A DNA stretch of 10,545 nt from an uncultured Lachnospiraceae bacterium (GTDB lineage: Bacteria > Bacillota > Clostridia > Lachnospirales > Lachnospiraceae). The position numbers and the translations under genes are program-made. The DNA is taken from NCBI GenBank assembly GCA_910586095.1, contig CAJUHQ010000121.1, positions 1 through 10,545 on the forward strand. Direction: 5' to 3'. Of the stretch, positions 6,238 through 10,545 are shown one piece after another. The notes beneath the pieces are model-generated. The model saw only the letters and a list, made by a program, of their open reading frames with translations. It had not been told where the DNA came from and made no database searches. The first letter of the stretch is position 1, and each line of letters opens with the position of its first letter.

Positions 6238-7023
6238 TTAGATCGAATCATCCAGTAGTCCTGTTCCAATTAACCCTACTTTGGCGAAATCCTTCATATT
6301 ATGTCGAATAATATAATCAATATATGATCCTACCATTTGGGCATAAACATAATATCCCATAGGATTAGGATGAAAACCTAGTGCAAAATTATCTCTAACT
6401 TTTTGGTCATAACAGATCGAATATTTACTAAAATCCATCAAATAGCATCCATTATACAATCCTGTCAATTTCTTTAATTCATCTGTGCACCGATCAATTA
6501 ATTGATTGCGCGCTTCTCCTAAATCATCATGCTGTAGCGAAATTACAAAAAGCTTTGCATGTGGTTGTATTTTTTTAAGACGTGAAAGAATCTTTCCCAT
6601 GTACCCCATGTATGTACAAGCATTTTGTTGGGGCTGCTCTGGATGAACATCCTCAATTGTTCCTAATGGATGATCGTGCACAAACAAATCATTATTGCCC
6701 AGACAGATAATATATGCTTGACAAGGCTTCCAACAATCATGTGCATCCGCATAAGTTTCCCAATATTCTTTAGCAGTCATTCCACCGCGCGAAAAATTAT
6801 ACACGTTACTCCCTGTAGCTCTAGCCAAAAACTGCCCCCACGAATATTCATACAAATCATGATACTGCACAGTTCCATCTGAAGCAACCGTCTCAAATTC
6901 TCCAGAAGCAAGAGAATCTCCAATCACTCCTATGGTCCGAAAAATCGACGTAAATCCTCCATGATCTTTTATCTGATCTAATGGTTTTTCATTGGGATCT
7001 CCTAAAAAAATTGTATCGTCCAT
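6238..7023 (-). CDS. SGNH/GDSL-type hydrolase, cytosolic
   Basis: A 261-residue predicted esterase/lipase-type hydrolase. The block I motif is VIGDSLASG (33-41) with nucleophile Ser37. Block II is FSRGGMTA (77-84) with the oxyanion Gly. Block III is LGNNDLF (108-114) with the oxyanion Asn. Block V is GFHPNPMGYYVYAQ (216-229) with catalytic His218. The family usually has Asp three residues before this His; here it is Leu215, so the enzyme would work as a Ser-His dyad or recruit another acid such as Asp211. There is no signal peptide, so it acts in the cytosol. The start has GGGAGG six bases upstream. It is followed at 17 bases by a TSUP permease. Substrate (an ester, acylated sugar or similar) is not determinable. 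Confidence 0.9.
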   Translation of the reverse strand: MDDTIFLGDPNEKPLDQIKDHGGFTSIFRTIGVIGDSLASGEFETVASDGTVQYHDLYEYSWGQFLARATGSNVYNFSRGGMTAKEYWETYADAHDCWKPCQAYIICLGNNDLFVHDHPLGTIEDVHPEQPQQNACTYMGYMGKILSRLKKIQPHAKLFVISLQHDDLGEARNQLIDRCTDELKKLTGLYNGCYLMDFSKYSICYDQKVRDNFALGFHPNPMGYYVYAQMVGSYIDYIIRHNMKDFAKVGLIGTGLLDDSI

Positions 7024-7052
7024 TTCTAACCTCCCTAACTAAACTACTATCT

Positions 7053-7452
7053 TTATATTTTTAATCCAATCACTCCTTGAAATGCTGCCAACGCAATCAA
7101 TACAAAACGTTTGGGCAATTGTTGCGAATCACAAACTATACTTTCTGGAACATGTTCCCAGAGCTGAAAATGTCGAAATCGGTAAAAGGTCACCTTTTCT
7201 GTCGTAATCATCCTTGTCCCATATTCGGGTCCACTCCAAATCCCATCAAACGAAAGCTGTGCCCCAAAACCATGAATCAAATCTGCGATATGATAAGAAC
7301 TATATTTGTCTTTAATGCTTCCTTGATACAGTCCCCATTTTCCAGCAGTAGTGACTATAAAAATTTGTTTTACCTGTACCCCACAAAAAGCAGACAAATC
7401 ATACTGCCCATTATAAACAGGAAGTCGTAATTGTGGAATAAGTTGTTTTCAT
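7053..7452 (-). pseudogene. Small gene of unknown function with an apparent one-base frameshift at its start
   Basis: The main frame runs from just after a TGA (7449-7451) to the stop at 7053. Its product reads KQLIPQLRLPVYNGQYDLSA..., ending ...FQGVIGLKI. It has no in-frame ATG before residue 60; the first usable codon is a TTG at 7397 without a Shine-Dalgarno. An ATG at 7450-7452, preceded by AAGGA, overlaps the upstream stop as ATGA but lies one base out of frame and stops after 13 codons. Removing one A from the AAAA run directly after this ATG gives MKQLIPQLRLPVYNG and joins the whole 132-residue frame. A frameshift mutation, sequencing error or slippage site fits. The product has aromatic-rich, cytosolic character; I do not recognise a family. 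It ends 29 bases before the hydrolase gene. Confidence 0.55.
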
Positions 7453-7649
7453 TTTTCCTTTTTGGCATACCTTTTCCAAAACGCTCTCTGTTCTTGTGTC
7501 AATTCCTCTGGATGTACCATCCCTATTTGATCGTCTTGACTATATGTCACAGACTTTTGATTGTCATCAGTAAAAACCCTGCAGCAAGCTGATGGGGTTT
7601 TTACCCTCGTGACATTCGTCAAAGTATTCACAAGAACAATACATTCCAT
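7449..7649 (-). pseudogene. Fragment of an unidentified coding sequence
   Basis: The frame encodes 66 residues. Only the last 40 or so, TDDNQKSVTYSQDDQIGM... to ...QEQRAFWKRYAKKEK, look like genuine protein. They are charged, hydrophilic, with the composition of a C-terminal tail. The first 26 residues are cysteine- and threonine-rich and coincide with the preceding frame and with a hairpin at 7570-7604, so they are probably not native. The ATG at 7649 lacks a Shine-Dalgarno. Its TGA stop overlaps the ATG of the next gene as ATGA, typical of translationally coupled genes. That suggests it was once a real gene end. No function can be assigned. Confidence 0.4.
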
Positions 7650-7908
7650 CTTCTAAAACCAAAAGCTCCAATCCATGAAGCTTTAAAATTTGATTGATCC
7701 TTTCTACTATTTTTTCAAGAGAAATATTTTCTTCATCATCACAATCTATACAAATCTTTTCTTTGTTAATACTTTCAAGAAGCTCTAAGTACTCATATCC
7801 TTTTTCATTAAAAAATGTAGCAAATACAGGTGCAGCATCCTCCTCATATCCTCCACTCTTCTTTGCTCTTTTATCAATCCCACACAATTGAAAAACAATA
7901 AAATCCAT
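7567..7908 (-). CDS. Small acidic protein of unknown function, possibly truncated or altered at its ends
   Basis: Up to 113 residues. The part from residue 25 to about 100 looks like genuine protein. It reads APVFATFFNEKGYEYLELL, then KICIDCDDEENISLEKIVER, then the alternating hydrophobic stretch LKLHGLELLVLEDGMYCSC. It is acidic and cytosolic. The chosen ATG overlaps the end of the upstream gene by 35 bases and has no clear Shine-Dalgarno. A better ribosome site (GTGGAGG) lies at about 7826-7832 but leads into a different frame that stops after 20 codons. The last 11 residues (KNPISLLQGFY) are encoded by a terminator-like hairpin. A damaged start and a lost native stop are both plausible. 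The neighbours suggest a cluster of small accessory proteins, perhaps immunity-like, but no family is recognised. Confidence 0.5.
   Translation of the reverse strand: MDFIVFQLCGIDKRAKKSGGYEEDAAPVFATFFNEKGYEYLELLESINKEKICIDCDDEENISLEKIVERINQILKLHGLELLVLEDGMYCSCEYFDECHEGKNPISLLQGFY
7570..7604. terminator. Terminator-like hairpin inside overlapping reading frames
   Basis: Perfect 10-bp arms GTAAAAACCC (7570-7579) and GGGTTTTTAC (7595-7604) enclose an inner CAGC/GCTG helix. On both strands a run of five T ends the stem, as in intrinsic terminators. It lies within the end of the 7567-7908 frame, which is unusual for a functional gene. It would attenuate transcription into the hydrolase-TSUP genes if active. 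Confidence 0.6.
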
Positions 7909-8320
7909 CTGGAACAGGCGGTCTACAAGAAAAAAAGTCATCCAATTCCCATATCTCCCATTTCTCTGCCCCACCAGAACACAACCATTCACATTTTGCA
8001 AGTGTTTCTACTTCTGGTGCTGAAAGCGAAGTACATATTATGATTGATTCTCCTGCAAGAACCAAGACTTCTTTTCCATCATACTCTACAATTTCCGTGT
8101 CGTCATGTAGTTCAACGCGAATCCATGCAATACTTGGCATTGTCTCAAGATTTCGCATTAGTTCCCATATTTCAGCAATAGAAGGACGCCCTTCCTCCCA
8201 TTGATTTGGTGCGATGGAATCCTCTTCTGTATTTCCCTTAAAAAATTCATCAAGAGTCAAAAGGGGAAGTTTGTTGTCATTTTCATCCATCAGCTTTTTG
8301 AATTCATCCAATGTTATCAT
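7874..8320 (-). CDS. Acidic cytosolic protein of unknown function, 148 aa
   Basis: A complete-looking small gene with its own promoter (8358-8386) and a GGAGGG ribosome site ten bases before the ATG at 8318-8320 (MITLDEFKKLMD). A longer frame to 8374 would swallow both signals. The product is strongly acidic and has no membrane segment. Features are PLLTLDEFFKGNTEEDSIAP (38-57 in the longer frame, about 20-39 here), the tryptophan-containing middle MPSIAWIRVELHDDTEI, and a final PPVPDGFYCFSIVWD. This overall pattern, acidic with regularly spaced Trp and a short C-terminal VWD, recalls small cytosolic immunity-type proteins found in toxin arrays of Clostridia. That resemblance is an impression, not an identification. 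It heads the cluster of small and broken frames that leads to the hydrolase-TSUP genes. Confidence 0.75.
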   Translation of the reverse strand: MITLDEFKKLMDENDNKLPLLTLDEFFKGNTEEDSIAPNQWEEGRPSIAEIWELMRNLETMPSIAWIRVELHDDTEIVEYDGKEVLVLAGESIIICTSLSAPEVETLAKCEWLCSGGAEKWEIWELDDFFSCRPPVPDGFYCFSIVWD

Positions 8321-8357
8321 AATGTTAATCCCTCCAAGTTCTGATTGATTGTTTTTT

Positions 8358-8386
8358 ATTATATCACAAATCAAAGAGTGTGAAAA
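8358..8386 (-). promoter_or_regulatory. Sigma-A promoter of the small-gene cluster
   Basis: On the minus strand a perfect TATAAT (8358-8363) is preceded by TTTTCA (8381-8386, four of six) with a 17-base spacer. The expected start is about 30 bases upstream of the GGAGGG ribosome site. This is the best promoter in the window. It could serve the genes as far as TSUP if the hairpin at 7570-7604 is read through. Confidence 0.7.
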
Positions 8387-8433
8387 TAGCGATTTTTCTG
8401 GCTGTCTGATCTATTTTTAATCATCTTAAAAGT

Positions 8434-8474
8434 GTAAAGGCGCCTGTTGGTATCTCCCAAACAGACGCCTTTAC
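8434..8474 (-). terminator. Intrinsic terminator of the ABC transporter unit
   Basis: Arms GTAAAGGCGCCTGTTGG (8434-8450) and CCAAACAGACGCCTTTAC (8457-8474) pair with one bulged base and one G-U pair around a 6-base loop. On the minus strand the stem ends CGCCTTTACACTTTTAAG, a weak U-rich tail. It lies about 130 bases after the ATPase stop codon. Confidence 0.7.
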
Positions 8475-8605
8475 TCCATTATGATACTTTTGTTTGTGAA
8501 CCTGAATCATCCTCCATTTTAATGATAAAGGAATGATGACTTTAGTTTTCTTTAGACCACTGCTTAATAAAATAGACGATTGAACATATGGCTGCCCATT
8601 TACAG
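8475..8605 (-). other. Spacer after the ABC ATPase, possible remnant coding sequence
   Basis: About 130 bases between the ATPase stop and the terminator. One frame, entered by a TTG that overlaps the ATPase TGA, stays open through the terminator. Another frame reads IVYFIKQWSKEN, a stop, then HSFIIKMEDDSGSQTKVS and a stop, which looks more protein-like. This could be the tail of a decayed third transporter gene or chance. No intact gene is supported. Confidence 0.3.
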
Positions 8606-9280
8606 TCAACTCACAATCTGGCCATCCTCAATACGAATAGTCTGATCGGTTAATTGCGCAATTTCAGGATTATGAGTAATTATAATAATAGTCTGTTGGA
8701 ATTTTTGGCTTGTCATTTGCAGCAAATGGATCACATTATCACTAGTCTTGGAATCTAAATTTCCGGTCGGTTCGTCTGCCAGTATGATATCAGGTTTGGA
8801 GGCGAGGGCGCGTGCAATCGCCACACGTTGTTGTTGACCACCAGAAAGATTGTTCGGTAGACTGTAGATTTTCTTTTGTAATCCAAGCAGTCCAACAATT
8901 TCCTCAATAAATTTTTTATCTGGTTTCTGTCCATCCATCGCAATAGGAAAAATAATATTTTCCCACACGTTTAGAGTTGGTATCAAATTATAGTTCTGAA
9001 AAATAAAACCGATACGTCTGCGGCGAAACACAGTAAGTTGCTCCTCTTTCAATTCAGACACTTCTGTATTGCCAATCGTGACAGTTCCCGATGTCGGGGT
9101 ATCAAGACCACCTAACATATTTAACAAAGTAGATTTACCGGAGCCAGAAGTACCAATAATTGCAACAAACTTTCCAACCTCAATCTCTAGATTTATACCG
9201 TCCAGAGCGTGAACCTGTGTTTCTCCCTTTCCATAGTATTTTTTCAGGTTTCTTGTCTGTAAAATAATATTTTCATTCAT
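8606..9280 (-). CDS. ABC transporter ATP-binding protein, MacB/LolD/Vex2 type
   Basis: The 224-residue nucleotide-binding subunit of an FtsX-type ABC exporter or mechanotransmission complex, acting at the cytosolic face of the membrane. All motifs are intact. Walker A is GTSGSGKST (43-51) and the Q-loop is Gln95 in FIFQNYNLIP. The signature is LSGGQQQRVAIARAL (145-159), Walker B is IILADEPTGNLD (165-176) with catalytic Glu170, and the H-loop is His203. The LADEPTGNLDS run and the length are typical of the MacB/LolD/FtsE group. I chose the ATG at 9278-9280 (MNENIILQ) because AAGGAGG lies eight bases upstream. It follows the permease gene by 21 bases, so the two form one unit, with the permease first. 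A terminator lies downstream. Confidence 0.96.
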   Translation of the reverse strand: MNENIILQTRNLKKYYGKGETQVHALDGINLEIEVGKFVAIIGTSGSGKSTLLNMLGGLDTPTSGTVTIGNTEVSELKEEQLTVFRRRRIGFIFQNYNLIPTLNVWENIIFPIAMDGQKPDKKFIEEIVGLLGLQKKIYSLPNNLSGGQQQRVAIARALASKPDIILADEPTGNLDSKTSDNVIHLLQMTSQKFQQTIIIITHNPEIAQLTDQTIRIEDGQIVS

Positions 9281-9301
9281 AATCAAATCCTCCTTATCCA
9301 A

Positions 9302-10545
9302 TTATTCTGCAACACGCAACTTTTCAACAATGCTGCCTTTATTGAACACTTTTAATGCAATCACTGGCAAGATAGCGGCAACAATCAAAAGCAAAATACA
9401 CACAATGATAGCAGGGACAAGCGTAAAGTGGAAAGTGAAATACCAAATTCCACTGGTAAGTGTCTTCACCACAGTAAACGCAACTATCACAGACAGAAGC
9501 AGGCCGACAATACACACGCCAATGGCATAGTAAATACTTTCCCAAATCATCATCAAGGTCAACTGCTTTGCTGTCATACCAATACTTTGCATGGTTGCAA
9601 ATTCATGGCGCCTTGCTAGAATAGATGTAATAATGGTATTTACTAAGTTCAGTACTCCGGCTGCACCAAAGATAATGCCAATCAATCCGCCGACAAACTG
9701 AAGCATGGTACGAGTTGTAACAGCATCCTGCCTGGCTTCCTCAGCAGAAACATATCCTAGGCTAGAGTCTACATTCGTTACATAGCCTTGCAAAAATTCA
9801 CTCATGGCATCTTGTTGTTCCTCCTCTACATCAAAAGAATATTTGTAAATAGCTGGTTCATCGTAAATCTCAGTGTAAATATTGGTTGGAAGATACAGGA
9901 ACAGACCATCCTTTCCAACCGCAAAGGGACCATGAGTAGTATATCTGATTTCCATATCGTCACCGTTTAAGGCTGCTTTTGCTAACACAGGCAATTCCAT
10001 CATCGGTTCACCGTTTTTGAAAACTGTAATAATGTCTCCCACATCCAGCAGATCAAAGGCTGGATTCAAAATGGATGTTCCCATATCAGATTGCACTCCC
10101 AACAATACGCCTTCACCGTCTACCATCTTCCCATAAAGACTATGCACATCTGTTTCTCCTTCCTGAATATCCATACGGGCAAGAGCTATTTCTTCCATGC
10201 CATACACATTACAGAGCGCGTGTCCATCATCGCCTAAATTAAAGACGATTCCATCCTCAGTACCTGCATAGTCGATGCCAGTCTCTTCGTCGGTACCAGT
10301 GTAATCAAATTCTATTGGAAATTCATAGGTTACATTGCTGTCATCCAATGTATTTTTATAAATGGCCGAAGCCCCGTTTACTCCTGGTTGTACGTTGATG
10401 GCGTCGATCACCTCCTGCTCTAACCCATGCTCGCGTCGGGTGAACCCTTCCAAAATGTTTTTGCTCAATACATTCACTACAGTGAAATCGGTTCGGATGC
10501 TGTAAGATACCTGCTTTTCTATATCCACGCTGTCAGCGGCAATAC
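9302..10545 (-). CDS. FtsX/MacB-type ABC transporter permease, N-terminus outside the window
   Basis: The frame stays open to the window edge. The first in-window candidate start (a GTG at 10526-10528) follows coding sequence without a ribosome site, so the protein is cut and the first membrane helix is missing. The visible part of about 413 residues starts with a large extracytoplasmic MacB-like periplasmic-core domain (to about residue 270, acidic, with VYGMEEIA around 108). The FtsX domain follows. Numbering from that GTG, its helix is 276-300, then the cytoplasmic coupling stretch RRHEFATMQSIGMTAKQL (306-323) and helices at 331-354 and 368-393. This is the usual four-helix MacB topology. 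It pairs with the ATPase 21 bases downstream and probably exports a peptide, lipid or antibiotic, or senses envelope stress; the substrate is unknown. Confidence 0.93.
   Translation of the reverse strand, partial: IAADSVDIEKQVSYSIRTDFTVVNVLSKNILEGFTRREHGLEQEVIDAINVQPGVNGASAIYKNTLDDSNVTYEFPIEFDYTGTDEETGIDYAGTEDGIVFNLGDDGHALCNVYGMEEIALARMDIQEGETDVHSLYGKMVDGEGVLLGVQSDMGTSILNPAFDLLDVGDIITVFKNGEPMMELPVLAKAALNGDDMEIRYTTHGPFAVGKDGLFLYLPTNIYTEIYDEPAIYKYSFDVEEEQQDAMSEFLQGYVTNVDSSLGYVSAEEARQDAVTTRTMLQFVGGLIGIIFGAAGVLNLVNTIITSILARRHEFATMQSIGMTAKQLTLMMIWESIYYAIGVCIVGLLLSVIVAFTVVKTLTSGIWYFTFHFTLVPAIIVCILLLIVAAILPVIALKVFNKGSIVEKLRVAE

Noticed and set aside
7449..7451. TGA as selenocysteine or programmed read-through
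   Set aside because: No selenocysteine-type hairpin is evident just downstream, and the ATGA overlap plus a one-base A-run change explains the frames more simply.
8421..8609. 62-residue frame overlapping the ATPase stop codon
   Set aside because: It uses a TTG start, has no clear ribosome site and encodes its last third through the terminator hairpin. A genuine gene is unlikely.
1..10545. CRISPR array, tRNA, rRNA, insertion sequence or integrase
   Set aside because: I saw no regularly spaced repeats, cloverleaf sequences, transposase motifs or target-site duplications by eye.

Overview
All supported genes lie on the minus strand. The base composition is low-GC and A/T-rich. Strong purine-rich Shine-Dalgarno sites (GGAGG type) precede most starts, and hairpin terminators are common. 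Together with a MATE exporter, a PheB-type ACT protein next to hom and lysC, and a MacB/Vex-like ABC exporter, this suggests a Gram-positive Bacillota of the class Clostridia, probably a Lachnospiraceae-like gut anaerobe. The taxonomic placement is inference.

Layout in the direction of transcription (right to left). (1) 10545-8606: the C-terminal part of an FtsX/MacB-type ABC permease, cut by the window edge, followed by its ATPase. The unit ends at a hairpin terminator (8434-8474). (2) 8386-7053: a well-formed promoter (8358-8386) drives a cluster of small genes. The first (7874-8320) looks intact and acidic. The next three reading frames (7567-7908, 7449-7649, 7053-7452) overlap, carry a terminator-like hairpin inside coding sequence, and include one clear single-base frameshift candidate. 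I read this part as accessory and decaying. (3) 7023-5450: an SGNH/GDSL hydrolase and a TSUP (TauE/SafE) anion permease, 17 bases apart and surely co-transcribed. (4) 5449-4939: an intergenic region with a bidirectional terminator, a probable promoter and a roughly 250-base leader with alternative hairpins. (5) 4938-1860: an amino-acid operon of pheB (HTH-ACT protein), hom (homoserine dehydrogenase) and lysC (aspartate kinase). It ends in a perfect 25-base inverted repeat that starts at the lysC stop codon. (6) 1767-22: a promoter with a 14-base perfect palindrome at the expected transcription start, then a MATE exporter and a small conserved-looking protein of unknown role.

How the genes work together: hom and lysC catalyse the first and third steps of the aspartate pathway to threonine, methionine and lysine, and the ACT protein upstream is a likely amino-acid sensor. 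The ABC permease/ATPase and the MATE protein are export functions, the latter probably under a dedicated repressor not encoded here. The hydrolase/TSUP pair suggests release of a small anion inside the cell followed by its export, but the substrate cannot be read from the sequence. I do not see a clear new defence or mobile system. The least explained parts are the broken small-gene cluster at 7053-8374 and the leader RNA at 4939-5200.
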